DNA of 64,000 nt. It comes from Gemmatimonadota bacterium (lineage in GTDB: Bacteria > Gemmatimonadota > Gemmatimonadetes > Gemmatimonadales > Gemmatimonadaceae). The notes beneath the pieces are model-generated. The model was not told where the DNA came from. It ran no database searches and was given only the letters and a program-made list of their open reading frames with translations. Made by a program: the position numbers and the translations under genes. The stretch is taken from contig PMEM01000034.1 of the NCBI GenBank assembly GCA_003155795.1, forward strand, positions 1 to 64,000. The letters run 5' to 3'. Positions within the stretch are counted from its first letter, which is position 1. Each line of letters begins with the position of its first letter. Shown here piece by piece: positions 1 through 10,800 of this stretch.

Positions 1-2
1 AT

Positions 3-2120
3 TTCACGAGATCGCTGACACTGTGTGATGCTGCCGGGCAGGCCTTCTATAACACGTCGAAGTTCACGCTGCGCGACCTCAAGTCTCGCGGTAGCCAGCA
101 ACAGCTCCTCGCCGATTTCGAGGATTACCTCAACGGCTTCTCGCCCAACGTCCAGGACATTCTGGAGAACTTCAAGTTCCGGAACCAACTGCAGACGCTG
201 TCGAAGGCGGACGCGATTGGCACGCTGATCAACAAATTCCTCGACCCCGATATAGATCTCTCGCCTGCCGGCATCGACAATCATTCGATGGGCACGATCT
301 TCGAGGAGCTGGTGCGGAGGTTCAACGAGGATAACAATGAGGAAGCGGGCGAGCACTGGACCCCGCGCGATGCAGTGCGATTGATGGCAAACCTGGTGTT
401 GCTGCCAATCGCATCAGAGATCAAATCCGGCACGTATTTGCTCTATGACTGCGCCTGTGGCACAGGCGGTATGCTCACCGTAGCCGAGCGAACCCTCGGC
501 GCGATCGCCGCGAACCGTGGGCATCAGGTGAAGACGATGCTCTATGGGCAGGAGATCAATCCCGAGACCTACGCCGTCTGCAAGGCGGACATGTTGTTGA
601 AGGGCGAGGGCAACAGTGCCGACCACATCGTCGGTGGCGCGCAGTGGTCCACGCTCGCGCACGACGCCTTCCCAGCGCAGGAGTTCGACTTCATGCTAGC
701 CAATCCGCCGTACGGGAAGAGCTGGAAGAAGGATCTCGAGACGATGGGCGGCAAGGATGGTATGCGCGACCCGCGCTTCAGGGTGATGCACAACGGCGAG
801 GAGTTGTCGCTCGTCACGCGCTCCAGCGACGGCCAGATGCTCTTCCTCGCCAACATGGCGTCAAAGATGAACGACAAGTCAACTCTGGGTAGCCGCATCG
901 CCGAGGTACACAACGGCTCTTCGCTCTTCACCGGAGACGCGGGTCAGGGCGAAAGTAACATCCGTCGCTGGCTGATCGAGAACGATTGGCTCGAAGCCAT
1001 CGTCGCGCTTCCGCTCAATCTTTTCTACAACACTGGAATCGCGACTTACATCTGGGTCTTGTCGAACAGGAAGCCTACGCACCGCAAGGGCAAGGTGCAG
1101 CTCATAGACGCTACTCAGTGGTTCAAACCGCTGCGCAAAAACCTCGGCAAGAAGAACTGCGAGCTCTCGCCTGAGGATATCGATCGTATCAATCACATCT
1201 TTCTCGACTTCAAGGAAACGCCCGAGTCGAAAATCTTTCTGAACGCTGCATTCGGTTACTGGAAAGTCACTGTAGAGCGCCCGTTACGTCTCCACAGCCA
1301 GCTGACTCTCAAAGCAATCGAGGCACTGCGCTTCAACTCAGGTGACGAAGACATTCGCTCGGCGCTCTACGACGAGTTCGGCGACAACCTCTTCACGAAG
1401 TTCGCCAAGGTCTCCGCTGCGCTGCAGAAGCGCTTGACCGATTGGGGAACGGGCGATGACGATGATGAAGAAGAAGAGGACGGTGGTACGAAGAAGGGAC
1501 TGCCAGAGAAGAAACGAAAGAAACTGCTCGACCCGAAGACATGGGAGCGCGATGGGCGGCTGGTCGATGTCACGACCAAGCTGCGCTCACTGCTGGGTGA
1601 CAAGCTATTCGAGGACCACAACGTCTTTCGCGAACGAGTGGACGCCGCGCTCACTAAGGCCGACGTCAAACTCCCCGCCGCAGACCTGAAACAGATTCTG
1701 AAGGCAGTGAGCTGGGGCGTTGAGACTGCGCCACCCGTCATCGCCAAGGTTTACAAAGGTGGCAAGTCCAAGACCAAGGCTGATCCGCTGCATGGCCTGT
1801 TCGAGGCAACGGTGAACAACAAGCCGACGATTGTAGAGTACGAAACCGACTCCGATCTGCGCGACACTGAGCAAGTCCCGCTGCTGGAAGATGGCGGCAT
1901 CGAGGCATTCATCCGTCGAGAGGTGCTACCGTACACACCCGATGCATGGATCAGGGAGGATGCGACAAAAATCGGCTACGAGATCAGCTTCACGCGACAT
2001 TTCTACAAGCCGCCACCGCTACGCACACTGGGCGAAATCAGTGCCGACATCCTCGCCATCGAGAAGGAAGCGGAGGGGTTGCTGGATGGCTTGTTGAGGA
2101 GCGAAAGACGTGTCTCTTGA
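3..2120 (+). CDS. hsdM: Type I restriction-modification DNA methyltransferase subunit HsdM (5' partial)
   Basis: Modification (M) subunit of a type I R-M enzyme; it transfers methyl groups from SAM to adenine in the site chosen by HsdS. The frame is open from base 3, so the start codon lies outside the window. The internal ATG at 288 is not the start, because the 95 residues before it read as normal HsdM N-terminal helical sequence (YNTSKFTLRDL, then DYLNGFSPNVQDILE). SAM-binding motif I, CACGTGGM, is at about 450-473 and the catalytic NPPY motif at about 702-713. A low-complexity Asp/Glu run followed by a Lys-rich stretch (about 1455-1530) separates the catalytic core from the C-terminal helical region. 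The 3' end overlaps the next gene by 11 bases. Family assignment is secure; the visible part is 705 residues. Confidence 0.95.
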   Translation, partial: FTRSLTLCDAAGQAFYNTSKFTLRDLKSRGSQQQLLADFEDYLNGFSPNVQDILENFKFRNQLQTLSKADAIGTLINKFLDPDIDLSPAGIDNHSMGTIFEELVRRFNEDNNEEAGEHWTPRDAVRLMANLVLLPIASEIKSGTYLLYDCACGTGGMLTVAERTLGAIAANRGHQVKTMLYGQEINPETYAVCKADMLLKGEGNSADHIVGGAQWSTLAHDAFPAQEFDFMLANPPYGKSWKKDLETMGGKDGMRDPRFRVMHNGEELSLVTRSSDGQMLFLANMASKMNDKSTLGSRIAEVHNGSSLFTGDAGQGESNIRRWLIENDWLEAIVALPLNLFYNTGIATYIWVLSNRKPTHRKGKVQLIDATQWFKPLRKNLGKKNCELSPEDIDRINHIFLDFKETPESKIFLNAAFGYWKVTVERPLRLHSQLTLKAIEALRFNSGDEDIRSALYDEFGDNLFTKFAKVSAALQKRLTDWGTGDDDDEEEEDGGTKKGLPEKKRKKLLDPKTWERDGRLVDVTTKLRSLLGDKLFEDHNVFRERVDAALTKADVKLPAADLKQILKAVSWGVETAPPVIAKVYKGGKSKTKADPLHGLFEATVNNKPTIVEYETDSDLRDTEQVPLLEDGGIEAFIRREVLPYTPDAWIREDATKIGYEISFTRHFYKPPPLRTLGEISADILAIEKEAEGLLDGLLRSERRVS

Positions 2121-4704
2121 GGAGGGTATCGTCAGTTGGAGCAAGGATCGCCCGGCATGGCAGCGGGATGTTATGCGCCGAACAGCTACGGGTGCCGTGC
2201 TCTCCGACGAGGACTACGACCAACTCGTCGAGACCATACTGCAGGAGCCCGATGACGCTTCGGTCGCAGTCTTTGGGCTTGAGCACTTTCCGAAGGTCTC
2301 AGCCGAAGACCCGCCGGTGCGCATCCTCTCGATTGCCAAACTCGAGCATGTGAATGCTCTAACGTCCGACCAACCGCTCACGTTCGAGCACAATGGACTG
2401 ACCATCGTGTACGGCGACAACGGTAGCGGTAAATCCGGCTATGCACGCCTGCTGAAGCGCATTGCACGGGCACGCCACCAAGAAGACGTACTGTCAGACG
2501 TTTTTCGTGACACGACACTGGACAAGCCAACCGCGACGCTTTCAATACAAATTGGTGACAAGGGCGAATCCCTGTGCTGGCCCGACTCGGCTCCGCCCGA
2601 TCTGCGACGTATACATTTCTACGACGGTGCATGCGGGATTGCATATGTCGACACGGAGTCGGACTTCCCCTATCGGCCGTCCGCACTCACCGTCATGGAC
2701 GGCCTCATCAATGCATGCGTCGCAGTCCGAAATCGCATCGATGCCAAGTTGGCGGAGAACGCGGGAACTTCAGTGGCTGTGCCCCTTATCGCGGAAGAAC
2801 TAAAGAACTCCGATGCCGGTCAATATTTGACTAAGCTCTCGGGCAGCTCTTCCGTAGATGCGCTTGATGCATTGATCGCGATCTTTGATGCCGCGAGCGA
2901 AACGATTGACGACCTTAAGAACGAAGAAGCACGCCTGCGCACCGCTGACACGAGCAAGGAGCGCCAGCGTCTCACGCGACACGCCGAGAAGCTGGATGCT
3001 CTACGAAGTCACGTCGAACAGATTCACTCGATGTTGGGAAACGACGGCTTGACCGCGCTTCAACAACGCCGCGACCAGCTCTCAAATCTCCAGAATGCGG
3101 CGGGAGTGCTCGCGCGATCCTTCGAGTCGGAGCCCTTGGCGGGTGTGGGCACCTCCCCGTGGAAGCTGCTTTGGGATTCAGCGAGGCGGTTCTCGGTGGA
3201 ACATGCCTATCCGACGCAGCCGTTTCCCGTCGCTGGAGAAGAAAGTCGGTGTGTCCTGTGTCAAGAGAAGCTCGGGGACGAGGCACGCGTCCGGCTTTTG
3301 AAATTCGAGCAGTTCGTGAAGGACGATACTCAGGTTCGCCTTGACGAAGTGCAGCGACTGTACGAAAAGCATGTGGAGGCGCTCACGAAGCTGCGGGTCT
3401 CACCGGATGCGGTAGTGAGCGACCAGAAAGACCTCGAAGCCACTCACGCAGAACTGATTGCAGAAACCAGGGCGCTACTCGATAAGTACCAGAGAGCGCT
3501 TGATCCGACGCTTGATGCGATCGCGCATGTCGGACTGGTTACACTGTGCGATATCGAGCCGCTTTCCACACTGACTGCGCTCACACAGGCCTCGTCAAGG
3601 GCGCGTGAGTCGTCTGCTGATCTTGCCAATCCGGCCATCGTTCAAGCAAGACTTGCAGTCATCGTGGCTAGGCGACAGGAACTCGAGCTTTTGCGTGCAA
3701 GTAAGGATTCGCGAGCCGCGATCGTCAAGGAAATAGCGCGCCGCAAGGAGCGCGATGTGCTCGAAGCAATCAAGACGGCTGCCGCGACCGGTCCGATTAC
3801 GAAGAAAGTTTTGGAGCTATCCGAGGAAAGCATCACTGAGGTCGTTCGCGATACCTTTACGCGGGAAACAGAGCGGCTTCGACTCGATCGTGTGACCATT
3901 GCCCGAACCCGCGCTGATAGAGGAGCATTGCTCCATCAGCCGAAGCTGGTGGGTGCGCGACAAGATGTGAAGTTGCCGCGCGTGTTCAGCGAAGGGGAAC
4001 GGACTGCGCTTGGCATCGCTGCGTTCTTCACGGAGGCCCAACTAGATGGCTCGAAGTCCGCGCTTATCCTCGATGACCCCGTAACTTCTCTCGACCACAT
4101 TCGCCGTGGTCTTGTCGCCTCGCGACTCTCGGAGCTCGCCGAGAGTCGCCAAGTTATCATGTTCACGCACGATGTTTCATTTGTTGCAGACCTCAAGCGG
4201 GAGGCCGGTGGCAAAGGCGTGCCCGTGGCTGAGCGCTCGGTTACTCGCAGTCGGGCGGACGAGCGGAAACCCGGCGCGTGCAGTACCAAGCACCCATGGA
4301 AGGCGAAGGACGTTCCTGCGCGGCTCGAGGAGCTGCGGCTGCGGGTGCGACTGATTCGGAACGAAAGCCGCGCTTGGGAGGAAAAGGAGTATGAGGATGC
4401 GGTAGCTGTTTGGGCCGGAGACCTGTCTGAAACCTGGGAGCGCATTTTCAGCCAGGAGATTGTCGGACAGGTGCTCGCTGAAGGCGGACTCGAAGTGCGA
4501 CCAATGATGGTGAAGATCCTTGCTCGCTTCACGGAGCAGGACCATCGTGAATTCGATGCCAGTTACGGTCGCGTCTCACAGTGGGCGAAGCGCCACGACA
4601 AGAGCACGATGGTCAATTATGTGCCTCCTGATGTCGCAATACTTGAAGAAGAACTCGACTTGGTTGACGCCTGGTTCAAACGTGTGAAGGGCTACAAAGC
4701 ATGA
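2110..4704 (+). CDS. RloC/PrrC-like AAA ATPase inside the type I R-M operon
   Basis: An 864-residue SMC-like ATPase (AAA_13 class) between hsdM and hsdS. It starts at GTG 2110 inside hsdM and ends in an ATGA overlap with hsdS. Visible motifs: Walker A GDNGSGKS at residues 102-109, a long helical middle region with a CVLC pair at 381-384 resembling a Rad50/RloC zinc hook, an ABC-type signature SEGERTALG near 627, Walker B LILDDPVTS near 652, and an H-loop FTHD. Family knowledge: RloC and PrrC are anticodon nucleases linked to type I R-M loci and act when restriction is disabled by phage. Their nuclease domain uses Arg, Glu and His. Here the C-terminus has R778 and H829 (WERIF and KRHD), but Gln sits where Glu is expected at R+4 and Glu falls at R+5. 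Nuclease activity is therefore inferred, not shown. Confidence 0.82.
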   Translation: MSLEEGIVSWSKDRPAWQRDVMRRTATGAVLSDEDYDQLVETILQEPDDASVAVFGLEHFPKVSAEDPPVRILSIAKLEHVNALTSDQPLTFEHNGLTIVYGDNGSGKSGYARLLKRIARARHQEDVLSDVFRDTTLDKPTATLSIQIGDKGESLCWPDSAPPDLRRIHFYDGACGIAYVDTESDFPYRPSALTVMDGLINACVAVRNRIDAKLAENAGTSVAVPLIAEELKNSDAGQYLTKLSGSSSVDALDALIAIFDAASETIDDLKNEEARLRTADTSKERQRLTRHAEKLDALRSHVEQIHSMLGNDGLTALQQRRDQLSNLQNAAGVLARSFESEPLAGVGTSPWKLLWDSARRFSVEHAYPTQPFPVAGEESRCVLCQEKLGDEARVRLLKFEQFVKDDTQVRLDEVQRLYEKHVEALTKLRVSPDAVVSDQKDLEATHAELIAETRALLDKYQRALDPTLDAIAHVGLVTLCDIEPLSTLTALTQASSRARESSADLANPAIVQARLAVIVARRQELELLRASKDSRAAIVKEIARRKERDVLEAIKTAAATGPITKKVLELSEESITEVVRDTFTRETERLRLDRVTIARTRADRGALLHQPKLVGARQDVKLPRVFSEGERTALGIAAFFTEAQLDGSKSALILDDPVTSLDHIRRGLVASRLSELAESRQVIMFTHDVSFVADLKREAGGKGVPVAERSVTRSRADERKPGACSTKHPWKAKDVPARLEELRLRVRLIRNESRAWEEKEYEDAVAVWAGDLSETWERIFSQEIVGQVLAEGGLEVRPMMVKILARFTEQDHREFDASYGRVSQWAKRHDKSTMVNYVPPDVAILEEELDLVDAWFKRVKGYKA

Positions 4705-6083
4705 TCGCCGACCTCCAGCCGTATGTGGAGTACAAGGAATCGGGTCTGCCGTGGCTCGGGCGTGTGCCGGCACACTGGGAGATCCGACCGGCATTTGGTG
4801 CGTTCGTTCCTAACCACGACCGCAACGATGGCATGAAGGAGAAGACCGTTCTCTCGCTCAGCTATGGGCGCATCGTCATCAAGCCCGCGGAGAAGCTGCA
4901 CGGACTCGTGCCCGAGTCATTCGAGACGTATCAAATCGTCAACCCCGGCGACATCGTCCTTCGCACAACCGATCTTCAAAATGACCACACCAGTTTGCGC
5001 GTGGGGATGGTACGAGATCGTGGGATCATCACCTCGGCTTATCTGGCTCTGCGAGTCAATGCAGGTGTCAGCCCGGACTTCGGATTTCAGTTCCTGAATG
5101 TTTGGGATATGAGCAAGGCGATCTACGGCTACGGCTCGGGTCTTCGCCAGGGGTTGGACTTCTCTCACTTTAAGAGGATGCCGGTGGCCCTCCCGCCACC
5201 CGATGAGCAGGCAGCGATCGTGCGGTTCCTGGACTGGGCGAACGGACGTCTGGAGCGCACGATCCGCGCGAAGCGGAAGGTGATCACGCTGCTCAACGAG
5301 CAGAAGCAGGCCATCATTCACCGCGCCGTCACGCGCGGCATCGACCCATCCGTCTCGCTCAAACCATCCGGCATTCCGTGGCTCGGAGACATTCCGCTGC
5401 ATTGGAAAATCGTACGGAACATGTCCTTGTTCGCTCTTCGTGTGGAGGCCGGCATCGCGGACCTTCCGGTGCTTCAGGTGAGCCTTCGCTCCGGGATTAC
5501 GGTTGAGGAAACTGACCAATTTGGTCGCCCCAAGCGGCTCATCTCCGACCCTATCAAATACAAGCGTGTCTATCAACGTGACATTGCCTACAACACCATG
5601 CGCATGTGGCAAGGAGCAGTGGGAGTATCGCCGAGCGACGGACTCGTTAGCCCGGCCTACGTAGTTTTGGCTCCGAGAGATGGCATATGTCCACACTTCT
5701 ACGATCTCGTTTTTCACACCGACATCTACAAGCAGCAGGTTAACCGGCAGTCCACAGGAATAGTCTCCGACCGGAATAGGCTTTATTGGGACAACTTCAA
5801 GCAGATGTCAAACGTCGCCGTTCCGTATTCCGAACAACAAGCGATCGTCGATTTCGTCCATCTTGAAACGAGAGGTATAAATGCGGCGAGACTTCGCCTC
5901 GAACGTGAGATTGCACTCCTCCGCGAATACCGCACCCGCCTCATCGCTGACGTCGTTACCGGCAAGCTAGACGTGCGTCAAGCTTCGACTCAGCTACCCG
6001 ACGAACCGCCGCCGGAATCCGGCGAGCCCGACGTCGATCTCGAAGACGAGGCGGTAGCCGAAGATGAAGAAGGTATTGCGTGA
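4701..6083 (+). CDS. hsdS: Type I restriction enzyme specificity subunit HsdS
   Basis: DNA-recognition subunit that directs the HsdM/HsdR complex to a bipartite target. The 460-residue protein has two target-recognition domains with the usual internal repeat. Each opens with a WLG-x-(V/I)P-x-HW element (residues 14-25, and again near 229-240) and closes with a conserved helix (about 170-213, RFLDWANGRLERTIRAKRK; then about 395-430). The start overlaps the ATPase stop in ATGA, and the stop overlaps the darT start by 4 bases. All three are probably translated by coupling. A short acidic tail follows the last helix. The recognition sequence cannot be read from the protein. Confidence 0.95.
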   Translation: MIADLQPYVEYKESGLPWLGRVPAHWEIRPAFGAFVPNHDRNDGMKEKTVLSLSYGRIVIKPAEKLHGLVPESFETYQIVNPGDIVLRTTDLQNDHTSLRVGMVRDRGIITSAYLALRVNAGVSPDFGFQFLNVWDMSKAIYGYGSGLRQGLDFSHFKRMPVALPPPDEQAAIVRFLDWANGRLERTIRAKRKVITLLNEQKQAIIHRAVTRGIDPSVSLKPSGIPWLGDIPLHWKIVRNMSLFALRVEAGIADLPVLQVSLRSGITVEETDQFGRPKRLISDPIKYKRVYQRDIAYNTMRMWQGAVGVSPSDGLVSPAYVVLAPRDGICPHFYDLVFHTDIYKQQVNRQSTGIVSDRNRLYWDNFKQMSNVAVPYSEQQAIVDFVHLETRGINAARLRLEREIALLREYRTRLIADVVTGKLDVRQASTQLPDEPPPESGEPDVDLEDEAVAEDEEGIA

Positions 6084-6727
6084 CTCGGCCACCCGCCCGG
6101 CCCAAGATCTACCACATCACGCACGTCGACAATCTTTCGTCGATCCTCGCGAACAATGGACTTTCATCGGACGCGGCCATGCTCGCCCGCGGTGGTCCGA
6201 CTGCGTCGATTGGAATGGGAGCTATCAAACAACGCCGCCTGGTGCTGCCGGTAACGTGCCATGATGGCGACGCTGTTGGAGACTATGTACCCTTCTATTT
6301 CAGCCCTCGTTCAATCATGCTCTATATGATTTACATGGCGAATAACCAAGATCTCGCCTATCGCGGCGGTCAGGAGCCAATCGTCCATCTTGAAGCCGAC
6401 CTGGCTGAGACAATCGAATGGGCAGCGAATGGAGGGCGTCGCTGGGCTTTCACTCTTTCCAACGCAGGCGCGGCGTATACCGAATTTCGCAAGGACATCG
6501 GCCAGCTAAGCGAGGTCAATTGGGAGGCAGTACAAGCGACAGACTTCCGCAGCCCTGATATCAAGGAAGGAAAACAGGCGGAGTTCTTAATACGAGAGTT
6601 CTTCCCCTGGAGTCTGGTCCAGCGCATTGGAGTCCACTCGCCCGCCATTCAATCCCGTGTGCTGCGCACGATGGCCGGCGCCAGCCATCGTCCTCCTGTC
6701 GAAGTCCTTCCGGACTGGTATTATTAA
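6080..6727 (+). CDS. darT: DarT-type DNA ADP-ribosyltransferase toxin (DUF4433)
   Basis: Toxin that adds ADP-ribose to thymidine in single-stranded DNA, blocking replication; in known systems it acts in phage defence. Features seen in the 215-residue protein: YHITH at residues 11-15 near the N-terminus, an NAD-binding loop region IGMGAIKQRR (44-53), YFSPRS (73-78), and the catalytic glutamate within QAEFLIREFF (E168). Length is normal for DarT. It starts inside the hsdS stop codon (4-base overlap), so its synthesis is tied to the R-M operon. The antitoxin gene follows 14 bases downstream. The identification rests on motif pattern plus the adjacent macro-domain gene. Confidence 0.9.
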   Translation: MTRPPARPKIYHITHVDNLSSILANNGLSSDAAMLARGGPTASIGMGAIKQRRLVLPVTCHDGDAVGDYVPFYFSPRSIMLYMIYMANNQDLAYRGGQEPIVHLEADLAETIEWAANGGRRWAFTLSNAGAAYTEFRKDIGQLSEVNWEAVQATDFRSPDIKEGKQAEFLIREFFPWSLVQRIGVHSPAIQSRVLRTMAGASHRPPVEVLPDWYY

Positions 6728-6741
6728 GGATGGAGGAAGCC

Positions 6742-7800
6742 ATGATCCGATTCACTACCGGCGACATCCTTCAGGCAGGAACCGAAGCGCTCGTCAACAC
6801 GGTCAATTCGGTCGGCGTGATGGGGCGAGGAATCGCGCTGCAGTTCAAGCAGGCCTTCCCCGCCAACTTCAAGGCATATGCGGCAGCCTGTAAGCGCGGC
6901 GAGGTCGAGCCGGGCCGGATGTTCGTTTATGACACCGGCGAGCTCACACCCCCGCGTTACATCATCAACTTCCCCACCAAGCGCCACTGGCGCGGGAAGA
7001 GCCGCATCGAAGACATCGAATCAGGCCTCGCTGCACTGGTGGACGAAGTCCGGCAGCGCGGGATCCGTTCGATCGCCATCCCTCCGCTCGGCAGCGGTTT
7101 GGGTGGGTTGAACTGGGCAGAGGTCCGGCCTCTCATTGCAGAGGCGTTCGAGCCGCTGCCAGATGTCGATGTTGTTGTATTCGAACCGCGTATGCCGGCA
7201 ACTGACGAAGGTGTCAATCCATCCACCAACGTCCCGCGAATGACGGCCGGGCGCGCCGCACTTGTGGGATTGATGAACAGGTACCTGGGCGCCTTGATGG
7301 ATCCGTTCATCACTCTGCTCGAAGTGCACAAGCTAATGTACTTCCTTCAGGCTTCCGGCGAGCCGCTACAACTCCGCTACGTCAAGGCGCAGTACGGACC
7401 GTATGCGGAGAATCTTCGTCATGTGCTTCGTGCGATAGACGGACATCTAATCGCTGGCTACGCCGGCGGAGGCGACCGTCCGGAGAAGCAACTTTCGCTT
7501 GTCCCCGGTGCAACGAAAGACGCCGAATCATTTCTTGCAACCACACCAGTAACTCGCGACCGATTTAACCGTGTCGTCGATATCGTCGAGGGATTCGAGA
7601 CGCCGTACGGTCTTGAACTGCTAGCGACGGTGCACTGGGTCGTGACGCAGGAAGGAGCGAACGACAGCGATCAGATCACCAGCGCGATCTACGATTGGGG
7701 TGAACACAAGCGACGGTTCACGCCTGCGCAGATACAACTCGCTGCGGACAGGCTGCGTACCGAAGGATGGTGGGACGCGAGCGCAGTATCGAATGCCTGA
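6742..7800 (+). CDS. darG: DarG-type macrodomain antitoxin, ADP-ribosyl glycohydrolase
   Basis: Antitoxin partner of DarT. The N-terminal macrodomain (about residues 1-155) removes ADP-ribose from DNA; in studied DarG proteins the C-terminal part also binds and inhibits DarT. Seen here: TGDILQ, then VNTVNSVGVMGRGIALQF, and later PPLGSGLGGLNW, the hallmark macro loops. The C-terminal about 190 residues match the all-helical DarG tail, with KLMYFLQ and YGPYAENLRHVL. ATG 6742 is chosen over ATG 6730 because GGAGGA at 6732-6737 sits 4 bases before it and the product then starts MIRFTTGDI, as DarG proteins do. hsdR follows after 15 bases. Toxin before antitoxin is the usual darTG order. Confidence 0.92.
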   Translation: MIRFTTGDILQAGTEALVNTVNSVGVMGRGIALQFKQAFPANFKAYAAACKRGEVEPGRMFVYDTGELTPPRYIINFPTKRHWRGKSRIEDIESGLAALVDEVRQRGIRSIAIPPLGSGLGGLNWAEVRPLIAEAFEPLPDVDVVVFEPRMPATDEGVNPSTNVPRMTAGRAALVGLMNRYLGALMDPFITLLEVHKLMYFLQASGEPLQLRYVKAQYGPYAENLRHVLRAIDGHLIAGYAGGGDRPEKQLSLVPGATKDAESFLATTPVTRDRFNRVVDIVEGFETPYGLELLATVHWVVTQEGANDSDQITSAIYDWGEHKRRFTPAQIQLAADRLRTEGWWDASAVSNA

Positions 7801-7815
7801 GTCCTACCGGCTCAC

Positions 7816-10800
7816 GTGACAACCGACACAAGCGAGAAAGGGCTCGAATCGCTCATCATGCGGCACATGACGGGGACAGATGGACTCTCCGTCGCCGCAA
7901 ATAGCGTCGCAGAACGGCCGCCGGCTTATGGCGGCACAGGTTACATAGCAGGAAGCGCGCACGACTACGACCGCGCGCACGCACTCGACGTACCGCAGCT
8001 CTTCGCCTTCCTGCGTGCGACGCAGCCAGCAGCCTTCACGAAGCTGGCGCTGACCGATGGGAACGATACGACGAGCATGAATAGTCTCCGGTTCCTCACG
8101 CGTCTTTCGAGCGAGATTGGCAAACGCGGTGTCATAGATGTGTTGCGCAAGGGCGTGGACAATGGGCCGGTGCATTTCGACCTGTTCTACTGGACACCAT
8201 CGCCGGGCAACGCCAAGGCCGAGCAGTTGCACGCCGAGAACCGCTTCTCCATCACGCGCCAACTCGCGTACAGCATGGACGAGACACGTCGCGCGCTCGA
8301 CCTGTGCCTCTTCATAAACGGTTTGCCCATTGCGACGTTTGAGCTGAAGAACAGCCTCACCAAGCAGATCGTAGCTGACGCAGTCGAGCAGTACAAGCGC
8401 GACCGCGATCCGCGCGAGCGGCTGTTCGAGTTCGGCCGCTGCGTCGTACACCTCGCGGTTGACGACAGCGAGGTGCAGATGTGCACCGAGCTTCGCGGCA
8501 AGAGCTCGTGGTTTCTGCCGTTCAACAAGGGCTATCACGACGGCGCCGGTAACCCGCCGAATCCCAACGGACTCAAGACGGATTACCTCTGGAAGGAGAT
8601 CCTCACTCCCGCAGGACTTACCAACATTCTCGAGAAGTACGCGCAGATAGTCGAGGAAAAGGATCCGCGCACTGGTAAAAAGAAGCGCAAGCAAGTGTGG
8701 CCACGCTACCACCAGCTGGACGTGGTGCGACACGCACTTACTGATGTACACGCCAACGGCGCGGGCAAGCGTTACCTGATACAGCACTCGGCTGGAAGCG
8801 GTAAGTCGAACTCCATCGCATGGCTCGCGCACCAGCTCATCGGTATCAAGCGTAACGACAGGGAGGTCTTCGACTCAGTCATCGTCGTCACCGACCGACG
8901 ACTGCTCGACGCTCAAATTCAGAACACCATCAGGCAATTCATGCAGGTTGGTGCAACCGTGGGCCACGCAGAGCGGTCAGGCGATCTGCGCACGTTCATC
9001 GAGGAAGGCAAGAAGATCATAGTCTCGACGGTGCAGAAATTTCCTTTCATCCTTGACGAGATCGCGACCGAAGGCGGCAAGACCTTCGCGATTATCATCG
9101 ACGAGGCGCACTCGAGTCAGGGTGGCAAGACCTCGGCCGCGATGAGTAAGGCACTCGGCGCCGACGCAGACGACGCGGGCGACGCCGACGAAGAGCCAGA
9201 CGCTGAAGACGTGGTGAACGACGCGCTCGCCAAGCGTACGGCCGCTCGGAAGACGTTGAAAAACGCCAGCTACTTTGCCTTCACCGCAACACCAAAGAAC
9301 AAGACGCTGGAGATGTTCGGCGAGGCGCTAGCACCGGACAGCGACGGCAACGTCAAGCACCGGCCTTTCCACAGCTACACCATGAAGCAGGCGATTGAGG
9401 AAGGATTCATCCTCGACGTGCTCAAGAGCTACACACCGGTGAGCAGTTACTACAAGCTGGTGAAGAAGACTGAGGACGATCCGGAATTCGATACGAGGAA
9501 GGCTCAGAAGAAACTTCGCCGTTACGTAGAGAGCCACGACCACGCGATTCGGCTCAAAGCCGAGATCATGGTGGACCATTTTCACGAACAAGTCATCGCT
9601 ACTGGGAAGATCGGCGGTCAAGCGCGAGCGATGGTTGTGACGAGCGGAATCGAGCGCGCCATTCAGTACTCCCACGCGTTCAAGACATACCTCGCAGAGC
9701 GCAAGAGCCCATACCAGGCGATCGTCGCGTTCTCGGGGGAATACGACTATCTGGGCGCGAAGGTGAGCGAATCATCGCTCAACGGATTCTCGAGTAGCGA
9801 CATTGCTGGAAAGATCCAGACCGATCCGTATCGTTTCCTGATCTGCGCCGACAAGTTCCAGACAGGATACGACGAGCCGCTGCTGCACACGATGTATGTG
9901 GACAAGCCGCTCTCGGGGATCAAGGCGGTGCAGACGTTGTCGCGACTGAATCGGGCGCACCCGCAGAAGCACGACTGCTTCGTGCTCGATTTTCAGAACA
10001 ACAGCGAGGCAATTACCTTCGCGTTCCAGGATTACTACCGTACGACGCTGCTCGCCGAGGAGACCGATCCGAACAAGCTGCATGACCTGAAGGGCGCGTT
10101 GGATAGTGCGCAGGTATATGCGCCCGAACAGGTCGACAAGCTCGTTGAACTGTTCCTCGCTGGTGCTGACCGTGACCAGCTCGACCCGATTCTGGATGCG
10201 TGCCGGGTCGTGTATGAGGAGCGCCTGGACGAAGATGCGCAGGTTGAGTTCAAGGGAAAGGCCAAAGTATTCTGCCGAACGTACGCATTTCTCTCCTCAG
10301 TGATTCCGTACAGCAACGCTGAGTGGGAGAAGCTATCGATCTTCCTCGACCTGCTGACACCAAAGTTACCGGCGCCGAAGGAACCCGATCTCGCCAAGGG
10401 CATCCTCGAAGCGATTGATATGGATAGTTATCGAGTCGAGAAGAAGGCGGCCATGAAGATCGCGTTGGCAGATGCTGATGCCGCGATCGCACCCGTGCCG
10501 ACAGACACAAATGGCCACAAGCCAGAGCCTGAGCTCGATCGGTTGAGCAACATCCTTAAAACGTTCAACGATCAGTTCGGAACGCTGTTCACCGACACTG
10601 ATCGCGTCGCTAAGCGCATTCGCGATGATATCGCACCTCAGGTCGCGGCCGACGTGTCGTATCAGAACGCAAAGGAGAACACACCGCATACCGCGAGGAT
10701 GGCACACGACCAGGCGTTGGCGAGGGTGATGCAGCATCTATTGAAGGAAGACACGCAGGTGTACAAGCAGTATGTGGAGAATGAGTCGTTCAAGCGGTTT

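Noticed and set aside
288-2120. Taking ATG 288 as the hsdM start
   Set aside because: The frame is open back to base 3 and the upstream residues are normal HsdM sequence, so the gene starts outside the window.
7804-8832. 342-codon minus-strand open frame inside hsdR
   Set aside because: It is antisense to a clear HsdR coding region and has no motif of its own.
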